The notes under the pieces: model-generated
What the model was told of the DNA's origin: nothing
Database searches by the model: none
The model's input: only the letters and a program-made list of their open reading frames with translations
Source of the DNA: HGM04593 sp045634085
Lineage (GTDB): Bacteria > Bacteroidota > Bacteroidia > Bacteroidales > Bacteroidaceae
Assembly (NCBI GenBank): GCA_045634085.1
Contig: JAZQZM010000047.1
Span: 1 to 26,501 of the forward strand
Direction: 5' to 3'
Length of the DNA: 26,501 bases
Made by a program: the position numbers and the translations under genes
Shown: positions 15,136 to 23,275 of the stretch, piece after piece
How positions within the stretch are numbered: the first letter of the stretch is position 1
Layout: the number at the start of each line of letters is the position of its first letter

Positions 15136-17763
15136 ATGACAAGATTTTCAAAGTTCGCAGCACTCCTGCTGCTATGCATCGCCTGCATGACAGGCGCTAA
15201 TGCGCAGGAACAGAAGCATGCAATGGGCAGCAAAATAAAACAGCCGCCTGCTCGCCAGCTCTACGCCGACACGGTTCTTCTCAAGGAAGCCGATGCATTG
15301 GACCACGTCATCACTATCAGCGACGACAACAACGAGTCGTACACCTTCTCCGAAGGCCAGCTTGGTGACGATGACGATTACGCAGGAACAACAGCGATGA
15401 TTTCATCGAACGATGACTACTTCCTCTCCGAGGTAGGTTACCTGTTCAGTCCCATGCGTTTCCGAGTACGTGCGTATGAGTCAATGTACAACAACGTGTA
15501 CGCCAACGGCGTACTCCTCAACGATGCCGAAAGAGGACAGTTCAGCTACGGAATGATCGGAGGTCTCAACGATGCCACCCGCAACAAGGAAGGCGCCACA
15601 TACCTCGAACACAACCGTTTTGGCGTAGGTTCAATCGGTGGCGCAAGCAACATCAACATGCACGCAAGCCAGTATGCAGCCGGCAACAAGATGTCACTCG
15701 TGGGCTGTAACCGCAACTACCTCGCCCGTCTTATGTACACAGGTTCAACAGGTCTCATGCAGAACGGATGGGCAGTTACAACATCTGCATCGTACCGCTG
15801 GGCAAACGAGGGTGTAATCGAGGGTACATTCTACAACTCTTTCGCATACTTCCTTGCTGCCGAGAAGAAGATAAACGACAAGCACAGCATCTCATTCGCG
15901 ACATGGGGCTCACCTACCGAACGTGCCCAGCAGGGCGCTGCTACCGAGGAGGCCTACTGGCTGGCAGGTAGCCACTACTACAACCCTAACTGGGGTTACC
16001 AGAACGGCGAGAAGCGCAATGCCCGCGTAGTGAACTCATTCGAGCCATCGGCACTCGTCACATGGGACTACAAGATAAACGACAAGATGCAGTTGACAAC
16101 ATCACTGTTCGGAAAGTACTCAATGTACAGCACAACAGCCCTCGGCTGGAACGGCAACGCAGCCGACCCACGTCCCAACTACTATCAGAACCTGCCGAGT
16201 GCAGCATATGACGTATGGGACATCAACTACACCCCGACCGATGACGAACTTGCCGACTACATGGCACGCTACGACAACTGGAAGGCAAGCAAGGCCAACC
16301 GCCAGCTCAACTGGGACTACATGTACTTTGCCAACCAGCAGGCCAATGCTGTAGGCGGTGAGTGCCTCTACTATGTAGAGCGTCGCCACAATGACCAACT
16401 TGCATTGAACCTCGGTTCGGTATTGAACATCGAGTACAACCGCTACAACACAGGTACCGTAGGAGTCAACCTTGGAACTACCAAGGGTATGCACTACAAG
16501 ACCATGAGTGACCTTATGGGTGCCGAGAAGTACACCGACATAGACAAGTTCTCAGTCGGCGACTTCGGTCCTAACAGCGACTACGTACAGAACGACGTAG
16601 ACAACCCCAACCGCCAGATTAAGGAGGACGATGTATTCGGTTACGACTATGACCTCTACGTGAACAAGGCGAACCTCTTCTACCAGCACCAGTTCAACAA
16701 GGGCATTTTCCACCTTTTTGCAGGCGCAAACATTGAGGGAACAACCATGGAGCGCTACGGTCACATGCGCAACGGCCGTGCAATGGAATTTTCAAAGGGC
16801 AGCAGCGGCACAGCCAAGTTCTTGGGCGGCGGTGCAAAACTGGGCATGGTATTGACATTCAACGCATACAACACATTGTCATTGGGTGCAGGCTATGAGA
16901 ACCGTGCTCCTATTGCCTACAACTCATTCATTGCACCACGTATGCGCAACGACTTTGTACAAGGACTCGAGAATGAGAACATCTTCAGCGCCGAGGCATC
17001 GTACCGTCTGAATGCAGGCCCTGTAACAGCCAAAGTAACCGGTTACTACACTGTACTCAACGACCTTGTTGAGCAGAGTGCATTCTACAACGACCTGGAG
17101 TCACAGTTCACATACCTCACCATGACAGGCGTGAACAAGGTACACTACGGCGTTGAGGCTGCAGTCGTGTACAACGTAACATCGGCACTCTCATTCAACG
17201 CTGTAGCCTCAGTGGGTAACGCCGAGTATACCGACGATGCCAAGGGATTCCTCATCAGCGAGAACGAGAAGGTGGTAAAGAACAATAAGGTATACATGAA
17301 CGGTGTGAAGGTAGACGGTACTCCACTCACAGCGCTTAGCCTTGGTGTAGACTACAACGTCAATGGCTGGTACTTGAGTGCCAACGTGAACTACTACGAC
17401 AACATCTACATCGACGCATCAAAGTATGCACGTCTTGAGGGTGTTGTAGGCGAGCCTGTCATCGATGCAACGACAGGCAAGGAGATTATCGATATCCCTT
17501 CACAGTACAAAGGTAAGGGCGGTTTTATGGTAGATGCTTCAATAGGCAAGAGCATAAGCCTGAAAAGAGGCAAGAAGCTGAACATCAACCTCAGCCTCAA
17601 CAATATCCTCAACAACCAGAAGATGATTACAGGCGGATATGAGCAGAACCGTGGCGACAGCTACGCCGACGGCGAGGCGCGTACATACAAGTTCTCGAAG
17701 AACCCATTCCTCTACTATGCCAACGCATTCAACGCATACCTGAACATTGGATTACGTTTCTAA
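15136..17763 (+). CDS. TonB-dependent outer membrane receptor
   Basis: The 875-residue protein begins with a signal peptide (cleavage near ANAQ, residue 24). Most of its length is alternating, Tyr- and Asn-rich beta segments of a 22-strand barrel, and it ends with the outer membrane C-terminal Phe (LNIGLRF). A plug-like stretch is visible at about 100-190 (YNNVYANGVLLND, GVGSIGGASNINM), but the usual N-terminal carboxypeptidase-like domain is absent. The residues after the signal peptide are unusually acidic (GDDDDY, near 77-82) and show no clear TonB box. The substrate is unknown. The downstream partners, a DUF5689 lipoprotein 21 nt away and a J-domain lipoprotein, replace the SusD found with SusC, so this is not a typical polysaccharide locus. 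Confidence 0.88.
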   Translation: MTRFSKFAALLLLCIACMTGANAQEQKHAMGSKIKQPPARQLYADTVLLKEADALDHVITISDDNNESYTFSEGQLGDDDDYAGTTAMISSNDDYFLSEVGYLFSPMRFRVRAYESMYNNVYANGVLLNDAERGQFSYGMIGGLNDATRNKEGATYLEHNRFGVGSIGGASNINMHASQYAAGNKMSLVGCNRNYLARLMYTGSTGLMQNGWAVTTSASYRWANEGVIEGTFYNSFAYFLAAEKKINDKHSISFATWGSPTERAQQGAATEEAYWLAGSHYYNPNWGYQNGEKRNARVVNSFEPSALVTWDYKINDKMQLTTSLFGKYSMYSTTALGWNGNAADPRPNYYQNLPSAAYDVWDINYTPTDDELADYMARYDNWKASKANRQLNWDYMYFANQQANAVGGECLYYVERRHNDQLALNLGSVLNIEYNRYNTGTVGVNLGTTKGMHYKTMSDLMGAEKYTDIDKFSVGDFGPNSDYVQNDVDNPNRQIKEDDVFGYDYDLYVNKANLFYQHQFNKGIFHLFAGANIEGTTMERYGHMRNGRAMEFSKGSSGTAKFLGGGAKLGMVLTFNAYNTLSLGAGYENRAPIAYNSFIAPRMRNDFVQGLENENIFSAEASYRLNAGPVTAKVTGYYTVLNDLVEQSAFYNDLESQFTYLTMTGVNKVHYGVEAAVVYNVTSALSFNAVASVGNAEYTDDAKGFLISENEKVVKNNKVYMNGVKVDGTPLTALSLGVDYNVNGWYLSANVNYYDNIYIDASKYARLEGVVGEPVIDATTGKEIIDIPSQYKGKGGFMVDASIGKSISLKRGKKLNINLSLNNILNNQKMITGGYEQNRGDSYADGEARTYKFSKNPFLYYANAFNAYLNIGLRF

Positions 17764-17784
17764 AGAAGAAAGGAGAAAACGAAT

Positions 17785-18612
17785 ATGAAAGCAATAAAAT
17801 ATCTATCAATACTTGCACTGTCACTCTTTACAATGACATCGTGCATGAACGACTTTGATGAGCCCGATTTCAAGGAGCCGCCGTTCGGCAACAACGAGAT
17901 TGGCGAGGCAAACACCACTATCGCCGGACTGAAAGCAGAATACAAGTCAACAATTTCGGCAAACGGTGCCAAGGAGGTGACCGACGAGACCATCATAGAA
18001 GGTGTTGTGGTTGCCAACGACGAGACTGGCAACGTTTACAAGCAGTTCATCATCAACGATGAGACCGGTGCTATAATAATAGGTGTAAACGATGTAGGCC
18101 TCTACGCTACCCTGCCGATAGGCCAGCGTGTACGCATCGACTGCAAGGGCCTTCATGTAGGTGGTTACGGATACATGGCACAGGTAGGCGGTCTTTATGA
18201 GGGCAGCATCGGCCGTATGGGCAAGAGTGTCTTCCCCAAACATGTACGCCTTATCGGTGCACCCGACAAAACACAGCCAGAGATGACCCCTGAGGTAATT
18301 GACGAATCATTCTTTACAAACGAGAACAAGGAGAATCTTGCCAAGTTCGTACGTCTTGAAGGCGTGGAGATTACCGAGGCCGATGGCACTGCCACTTGGG
18401 CACCCGAGGAACTGCAGTACAACAACGTTGTAGAGCGCCACATAAAGATGGGCAAGACAAACATCGTACTGCGAATGAGCACATATGCCGACTTCGCCAA
18501 CGAGGTGATGCCCGACGGCAAACTCAACATAAACGGTGTGCTCACACGCTTCAAGGATTACTGGCAGTTTGTAATCAGTTCTACAAGCGACATCGAACAG
18601 ATTGCCGAATAA
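17785..18612 (+). CDS. DUF5689 lipoprotein (OB-fold-like)
   Basis: This 275-residue lipoprotein has a lipobox ending at Cys20 (FTMTSC) followed by MNDFDEPDF, an acidic segment like the Bacteroidota surface-export signal. The body resembles DUF5689: an ANDETGNVYKQFIINDETGAI core (about 77-97), GQRVRIDCKG near 113-122, a central VRLEGVEI segment, and a C-terminal GVLTRFKDYWQFVI. These are OB-fold-like repeats known beside TonB receptors and secreted nucleases. It probably forms the extracellular partner of the receptor encoded 21 nt upstream. The biochemical role of the family is not established. The next gene follows after 33 nt. Confidence 0.85.
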   Translation: MKAIKYLSILALSLFTMTSCMNDFDEPDFKEPPFGNNEIGEANTTIAGLKAEYKSTISANGAKEVTDETIIEGVVVANDETGNVYKQFIINDETGAIIIGVNDVGLYATLPIGQRVRIDCKGLHVGGYGYMAQVGGLYEGSIGRMGKSVFPKHVRLIGAPDKTQPEMTPEVIDESFFTNENKENLAKFVRLEGVEITEADGTATWAPEELQYNNVVERHIKMGKTNIVLRMSTYADFANEVMPDGKLNINGVLTRFKDYWQFVISSTSDIEQIAE

Positions 18613-18645
18613 AGAGAAACAACAACAATCAAAAAAATAACAATC

Positions 18646-21282
18646 ATGAAACTCAAGAATTTATTTTTGGCAGCGATGACTCTGTTCGCGTTCACAGCGT
18701 GTACAGACACACCCGACTCACCATACGATTTCCCTGTAAACGGTGGAAACGGCGGAACAACAGAAGAGGGTGTTTACATCAATGAGACATTTGCATCGGA
18801 CTTCGGTGTATTTACTCCAATCGAGACTGTAGGCGAGACTCCATGGATTATCGACTACAAGACTGCAAAGGCAACATCTTATGTCGACGGTACAAACAAA
18901 GCGGCTACAAGCTGGCTTATATCTGCTCCGGTAGACTTCACTGAGGAAACTGAGGCATATGCTGCATTCGAGTACATAATCCGCTACTCAGAGAGCGGCA
19001 AGGTTGCAGCCAACCACCAGTTGCTCATCAGCGCCGACTACACCGGTGACCCTGCTGCAGCAACATGGACCGACCTTCCTTACGGTGCAGTAGAAGGTGC
19101 CGACTGGGTTACATTCTACAAGGCAAACGTTGCAGTTCCTGCTGAGTTCCTCGGCAAGAGCGGTGTCGTTTTCGCACTCCGTTATACAGCCACAACAAAG
19201 GCAAGTACATGGGAGGTAAAGAACTTCAAGGTAGCACACGGCACAGCAGCAGAACCTGAAGAGCCGGAGGAGGCACAGGAGTACACTGTTGCCGAGGCTT
19301 TGGCAGCATTCACAGGCGTTGCTAAACCGGCTGTTGTTAAGGGATATATCGTGGGTACCGTTGATGGTCAGGTTTATGCCGAAGGTTGCCGTTTCAGCGG
19401 AACAGCAGAGTCAAAGACAAACATCCTCATTGCCGACAATGCCGATGAGACAGACTACAACAACTGTATGCCTGTACAGTTGCCAAGCGGCGCTGTGCGC
19501 AACGCATTGAACCTTGTTGACAATGCAGGCAACTACAAGAAGCAGGTAACTCTCACCGGCAGCCTTGAGAAGTATTTCGGTGTTCCCGGTTTGAAGACAG
19601 TATCAAAATACGAGATTGAGGGTGTTACTCCCGAAGAGCCCGAGACTCCCGAGGGTGCATACATCAGCGAGACATTCGCAACAAGCTTCGGTGCATTCAC
19701 AACACAGCAGACCGTTGGCAACTATCCTTGGATTATAGACTACAGCACAGCAAAGGCAACTTCATATGTTGACACAGACGGTGACGGCAAGGCAGACGCA
19801 AACAAAGAGGCTACAAGCTGGCTTGTTTCACCTACAATCGACCTCACAAACGAGACAGAGGCATACATCGCATTCGAGTATATCATCCGTTATGCCGAGA
19901 GCGGCAAGGTTGCTGACAACCACCAGTTGCTCATCAGCCAGAACTTCACAGGTGACGTTGCTACAGCAGACTGGACAAACATTCCTTACGGTGCCGTTGA
20001 GGGTGCCGACTGGAACACATTCTACAAGGCAAACACTGCTGTTCCCGCAGAATTCCTTGGCAAGAACGCAGTTACATTCGCACTCCGTTACACAGCCACA
20101 ACCAAGGCAGGCACATGGGAGGTAAAGAACTTCGTAGTGGCACATGGTGCAGCTACCGGCAGCAACCCTGAGGGTGGCGAAGAGCCTGAGACTCCCGATA
20201 CACCGGTAGTTCCGAGCGGTGAGAACCTGCTCGCAAACGGCAGTTTCGAGGATTGGAACGGAAATACTCCTGTTGGAATAGGAGGCGGTTCTTGGCACAA
20301 TGCGGATATTTCGCAGAGCACTGACGCACGCACAGGCAACTACTCTATCGCTGTAGCAGGCAATAAAAGTAAGAACGTGCGTCTTGCAACAAAGACTTAT
20401 GTTCTTGCAGCCGGTACATACACATTCTGCGTATACGTAAAATCTAATGGTGTCGAAGCAGGTCACTGCCGCTTGGGCTACGTACCTGTGACAGACGGTG
20501 TTGCCGGCACATACAAATACGAGACAGCTGCGGCTTCTGCAGTAACAGAAGAGTGGGCTCCAAGAGTCTACGAGTTCACACTAACAGAGCAGACAGAGGT
20601 CGCATTTGTCGTAATGAACAACAAGGCCGGCAACGGCGCTTCTTTCCTTGTTGACGATGTTACACTGACTACCAACGACGGTTCAGTAGGCGGTGGCGAC
20701 AACGGTGGTGACGAGGGCAACGACGAGCCTGAGACTCCTGCTGAGACAAGCAGTATTGCTGATGTTCTTGCAGCAGGTGCAGGCAACGCAAAAGTTGAAG
20801 GTACTGTAATTGCTACATATACAAGAGGTTTCATTGTCAACGATGGCACAGCTTCAATTCTTGTTTACCTTGGTGCAGACAAAGGTTATACAAAGGGAGA
20901 TGTTGTCACTGTTGAAGGAACAACATCAATGTATGCAGGACTTTTGCAGTTCGGCAATACAGCTACTGTAACAAAGACCGGCACAGCAACTGTAAACGAA
21001 GGTTCTGCAACAGCATGGACAGGTGCTGACATGGACGCATACCTTAACTCACCATCTATCAAATACGTTGAATACACAGGCACACTCAACATCAGCGGTA
21101 ATTATTACAATGTTACAGTTGAAGGTGCAAACAAAGCAAAAGGCAGCATTTCATACCCTGCAGACGGATTTGTAGATGCAAGCCTTGATGGGCAGAAGAT
21201 TACAGTAAAGGGTTATGTAATCGGTGTCAGCAAAAGCGAGTTTGTAAACACTATGGCAACAAGCGTTACTGCAGCAAACTAA
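18646..21282 (+). CDS. Modular surface lipoprotein with two J-like domains, CBM-like and OB-fold domains
   Basis: An 878-residue lipoprotein (lipobox Cys19, FAFTAC, followed by TDTPD). Domains: choice-of-anchor-J-like (43-199), OB-fold/DUF6359-like (212-327), a second J-like domain (338-501), a jelly-roll domain resembling carbohydrate-binding modules (526-677, starting NLLANGSFEDW), and a C-terminal OB-fold-like domain (702-878). The domains are joined by acidic linkers rich in Glu, Pro and Thr (near 202-210, 329-336, 508-522 and 685-700). The two J-like domains share long identical stretches, for example PYGAVEGADW and LRYTATTKA, indicating a recent internal duplication. No catalytic motif is seen, so it looks like a substrate-binding or scaffold component for the TonB receptor operon. 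A strong terminator follows. Confidence 0.85.
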   Translation: MKLKNLFLAAMTLFAFTACTDTPDSPYDFPVNGGNGGTTEEGVYINETFASDFGVFTPIETVGETPWIIDYKTAKATSYVDGTNKAATSWLISAPVDFTEETEAYAAFEYIIRYSESGKVAANHQLLISADYTGDPAAATWTDLPYGAVEGADWVTFYKANVAVPAEFLGKSGVVFALRYTATTKASTWEVKNFKVAHGTAAEPEEPEEAQEYTVAEALAAFTGVAKPAVVKGYIVGTVDGQVYAEGCRFSGTAESKTNILIADNADETDYNNCMPVQLPSGAVRNALNLVDNAGNYKKQVTLTGSLEKYFGVPGLKTVSKYEIEGVTPEEPETPEGAYISETFATSFGAFTTQQTVGNYPWIIDYSTAKATSYVDTDGDGKADANKEATSWLVSPTIDLTNETEAYIAFEYIIRYAESGKVADNHQLLISQNFTGDVATADWTNIPYGAVEGADWNTFYKANTAVPAEFLGKNAVTFALRYTATTKAGTWEVKNFVVAHGAATGSNPEGGEEPETPDTPVVPSGENLLANGSFEDWNGNTPVGIGGGSWHNADISQSTDARTGNYSIAVAGNKSKNVRLATKTYVLAAGTYTFCVYVKSNGVEAGHCRLGYVPVTDGVAGTYKYETAAASAVTEEWAPRVYEFTLTEQTEVAFVVMNNKAGNGASFLVDDVTLTTNDGSVGGGDNGGDEGNDEPETPAETSSIADVLAAGAGNAKVEGTVIATYTRGFIVNDGTASILVYLGADKGYTKGDVVTVEGTTSMYAGLLQFGNTATVTKTGTATVNEGSATAWTGADMDAYLNSPSIKYVEYTGTLNISGNYYNVTVEGANKAKGSISYPADGFVDASLDGQKITVKGYVIGVSKSEFVNTMATSVTAAN

Positions 21283-21300
21283 TTCACTTAAATTATAAAA

Positions 21301-21350
21301 CTACAAACAAAAATGCGATGGGCACTACCCCATCGCATTTTTGTTTGTAG
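21301..21350. terminator. Bidirectional terminator (22-bp stem)
   Basis: A perfect 22-bp stem (21301-21322 with 21329-21350) has a 6-nt loop, with an A-run in the 5' arm and a T-run in the 3' arm. It separates the surface lipoprotein gene from the convergent small gene at 21361. Confidence 0.92.
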
Positions 21351-21360
21351 TAAAGTACTC

Positions 21361-21669
21361 TCACTTCTTGTCCTGCAAGCCGAACAAGAACCACACATCG
21401 GGCGGGAAATTCTGTTTTATAGGTGTTTTTGAGACAATGAGCAACTCTTTAAGAGCCTCCAGGCCATTGTGCGCCCTCTCGCGTGCATCCTTCAGTTTAG
21501 CCTCTGCTGCATCCTGCGCAGAACCGGCAGCCTCAAGAGCGCGGCAAGCATCCAACAATTTGTCGGCATCTACAACAATACCCTTCTTTGCAAGCACATC
21601 GGCCTGCTGCTTAATACCTTTTGCCAAAGATTCAGCCTTTGCAATAGGTTCCGAATAAATTTTGTTCAT
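21361..21669 (-). CDS. Small Bacteroidales protein with coiled-coil centre
   Basis: This 102-residue cytoplasmic protein has no signal peptide. Residues 1-80 are Ala-, Lys- and Glu-rich helix, probably a coiled coil. The C-terminal part, KTPIKQNFPPDVWFLFGLQDKK, looks globular and ends in the pattern NFPxxxWxxFGxxDKx that I associate with small uncharacterised Bacteroidales proteins. No function is known to me. The segment ERAHNGLEAL also resembles an ORF fragment at the right end of the window (26282-26425). The gene has its own promoter-like sequence upstream and shares a terminator with the convergent lipoprotein gene. Confidence 0.72.
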   Translation of the reverse strand: MNKIYSEPIAKAESLAKGIKQQADVLAKKGIVVDADKLLDACRALEAAGSAQDAAEAKLKDARERAHNGLEALKELLIVSKTPIKQNFPPDVWFLFGLQDKK

Positions 21670-21742
21670 AACAGTTTTTTATCATTGATTAATATATCGG
21701 GGGAAAGAAGTCTTAAAGCACATCTTTACCTCTTTATCTATG

Positions 21743-21773
21743 TAAAATTAAACAAAAAAGACGAATCATCAAA
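21743..21773 (-). promoter_or_regulatory. Probable promoter of the small coiled-coil gene
   Basis: On the minus strand, TTTG (21773-21770), 19 nt, then TAATTTTA (21750-21743), which differs from TAnnTTTG only in its last base. The leader would be about 67 nt. Confidence 0.5.
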
Positions 21774-21899
21774 CAGCTATGCTACTATATATCAACAATA
21801 TACACACATCCAAGACCCTAAAAACCAAAGGATTAAAAAATACTTAAAATTAGTTAATTCAGTATTTTCAAGTATATGGTTTAACTTAATTTCAGACAC

Positions 21900-21923
21900 T
21901 TTGCCGATAAAATTTGCCGATAA
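21900..21923 (+). repeat. Tandem repeat TTTGCCGATAA upstream of fabG
   Basis: The 11-mer occurs at 21900-21910 and 21913-21923, a 13-bp period, just before the fabG -7 element. It may be a regulator site or a duplicated -33 region (TTTG). Confidence 0.6.
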
Positions 21924-21938
21924 TCCGTTGCAAAGAAC

Positions 21939-21946
21939 TATCTTCG
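21939..21946 (+). promoter_or_regulatory. -7 element of fabG
   Basis: TATCTTCG, one base from TAnnTTTG, starts 39 nt before the ATG. The nearest TTTG (21913-21916) is 22 nt upstream, slightly further than the usual 19-20. Confidence 0.5.
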
Positions 21947-21977
21947 CAAAAAGCAAAACAATTAAAACATATATACC

Positions 21978-22724
21978 ATGAAACTACTTGAAGGAAAGAC
22001 AGCTCTTGTTACAGGAGCTACACGAGGAATAGGCCGCGCCATAGCAGTAAAGTTCGCCGAGGCCGGTGCTAACGTGGCATTCACATACCGCCAGATAAAC
22101 AGCAACGCCGAGGAACTCATAAAGGAGATTGAGGCACTTGGCGTAAAGTGCAAGGGCTATGCTGCCGATGCAGCCGACTTTGCAGCTACCGACGCCGTTG
22201 TAAAGGAGGTTGCTGCCGACTTTGGACGCATTGACGTACTTGTGAACAACGCCGGCATAACAAAGGACGGACTTATACTGCGCATGACCGAGGAGCAGTG
22301 GGATGCGGTAATCACTACCAACCTGAAATCGGCCTTCAATTTCACCCGTGCCGTTGTGCCCATAATGGCAAAACAGCGTACTGGCAGCATCATCAACATG
22401 TCATCGGTTGTAGGTGAGAACGGTAATGCCGGACAATGCAACTACTCGGCATCAAAGGCAGGCCTCATAGGTCTTGCGAAATCCATAGCAAAGGAGATGG
22501 GTCCACGCGGTATCAGAGCAAACTGCATTGCACCGGGATTCATCGTTACCGACATGACAAGCGCCATACCCGAAGAGATGCGTGCCGAGTGGGCGAAGAC
22601 AATTCCTCTGCGCCGTGCCGGCACCCCCGAGGATGTTGCGAATGTGGCACTTTTCCTCGCCAGCGACATGTCGGCATACGTCAGCGGACAGGTCATCAAC
22701 TGCTGCGGAGCAATGAGTTGCTGA
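21978..22724 (+). CDS. fabG: 3-oxoacyl-[acyl-carrier-protein] reductase
   Basis: This 248-residue short-chain dehydrogenase fits the NADPH-dependent 3-ketoacyl-ACP reductase of fatty acid elongation. The cofactor motif TGATRGIG is at 12-19, NNAG at 90-93, the active-site Ser143 in NMSSVVG, Tyr156 and Lys160 in YSASK, and the PG motif with IVTDMT at 186-194. FabG-specific stretches such as NMSSVVGENGNAGQCNYSAS are kept. The C-terminus ends INCCGAMSC instead of the usual VNGGMYM-type ending, a small deviation. It is monocistronic here with its own promoter and a hairpin after the stop, and it is not inside a fab cluster. Other SDR reductases cannot be fully excluded. Confidence 0.92.
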   Translation: MKLLEGKTALVTGATRGIGRAIAVKFAEAGANVAFTYRQINSNAEELIKEIEALGVKCKGYAADAADFAATDAVVKEVAADFGRIDVLVNNAGITKDGLILRMTEEQWDAVITTNLKSAFNFTRAVVPIMAKQRTGSIINMSSVVGENGNAGQCNYSASKAGLIGLAKSIAKEMGPRGIRANCIAPGFIVTDMTSAIPEEMRAEWAKTIPLRRAGTPEDVANVALFLASDMSAYVSGQVINCCGAMSC

Positions 22725-22734
22725 TATATCAATT

Positions 22735-22774
22735 ATATAACGCGAGGCGGTCATGTGACCGTCTCGCGTTATAT
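22735..22774. terminator. Hairpin after fabG
   Basis: A 40-nt almost perfect palindrome (one G-U pair, centre TG) with GC-rich arms. On the plus strand it is followed by CAAAAAAA rather than a T-run, so it acts through its very stable stem if at all. Confidence 0.7.
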
Positions 22775-22782
22775 CAAAAAAA

Positions 22783-22918
22783 GGATATGCCACAGAATCA
22801 ATGCTGTTAATAATTTTGTATCTACGTTTAATACACCTGCCATGACAAGGGTAATACAACATCAATAAGTGACATATCCCAGCAGCTGGAAGAACCACCA
22901 AACCAGCTGTTTTTTTTT
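22783..22918. ncRNA. Candidate small structured RNA or back-to-back terminators
   Basis: Positions 22783-22793 and 22869-22879 pair over 11 positions (one A-C mismatch on the plus strand, one G-U on the minus strand). On the plus strand this closed stem is followed by a hairpin (22883-22889 with 22903-22909) and nine T residues. On the minus strand the 11-bp stem is itself followed by seven T residues (plus 22782-22776). The arrangement resembles a small RNA with an intrinsic terminator, but I found no good promoter for either strand and cannot name a family. Confidence 0.3.
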
Positions 22919-23275
22919 ATTTTCTACGTTCATTCACTTTATAGACGAGGAATTGGCGATTTTGTTACAATAAATATTGTTAAAAGTCAAACATGGGCCG
23001 ACCGGTCTCTCTGCCCGAACCTTTTTCTCTGACTCAATCGGGTGAATAGAGCACTCCCCGCCCAAACAGATGTCACCAGCTTGACGTGAGTTCTATATAA
23101 GCTAAACCAAACCGCTAATCACTCATCCCGACAAAGCGTAGCGACAGGACGTATTGTTGAGGACCTGCCCGAAAAAATCACAAAATGTCGCGAAACAAGA
23201 GTCCTCTCACAAAAAGTTCAGAATGACAAACACGCGTATTTCCAATAGAATCTGTTATATCGGAATTCATGTTAT
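22919..23275. other. Non-coding gap downstream of the M56 gene
   Basis: I see no gene. A short palindrome, ACAATAAATATTGT, lies at 22967-22980. The stretch 22985-23100 is more G-C rich, with several short complementary segments that could belong to a structured RNA on the minus strand. Nothing can be assigned firmly. No intrinsic terminator for the M56 gene is obvious directly after its stop. Confidence 0.4.

Larger units (their letters stand above)
21670..21977. other. Divergent non-coding region between the small coiled-coil gene and fabG
   Basis: AT-rich, with no visible gene. It contains a minus-strand promoter-like pair for the small gene and a plus-strand -7 element plus a tandem repeat for fabG, listed separately. 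Confidence 0.5.

Noticed and set aside
15136..21282. Polysaccharide utilisation locus (SusC/SusD)
   Set aside because: No SusD-like protein, glycoside hydrolase or hybrid sensor is present. The lipoproteins are DUF5689 and J-domain types.
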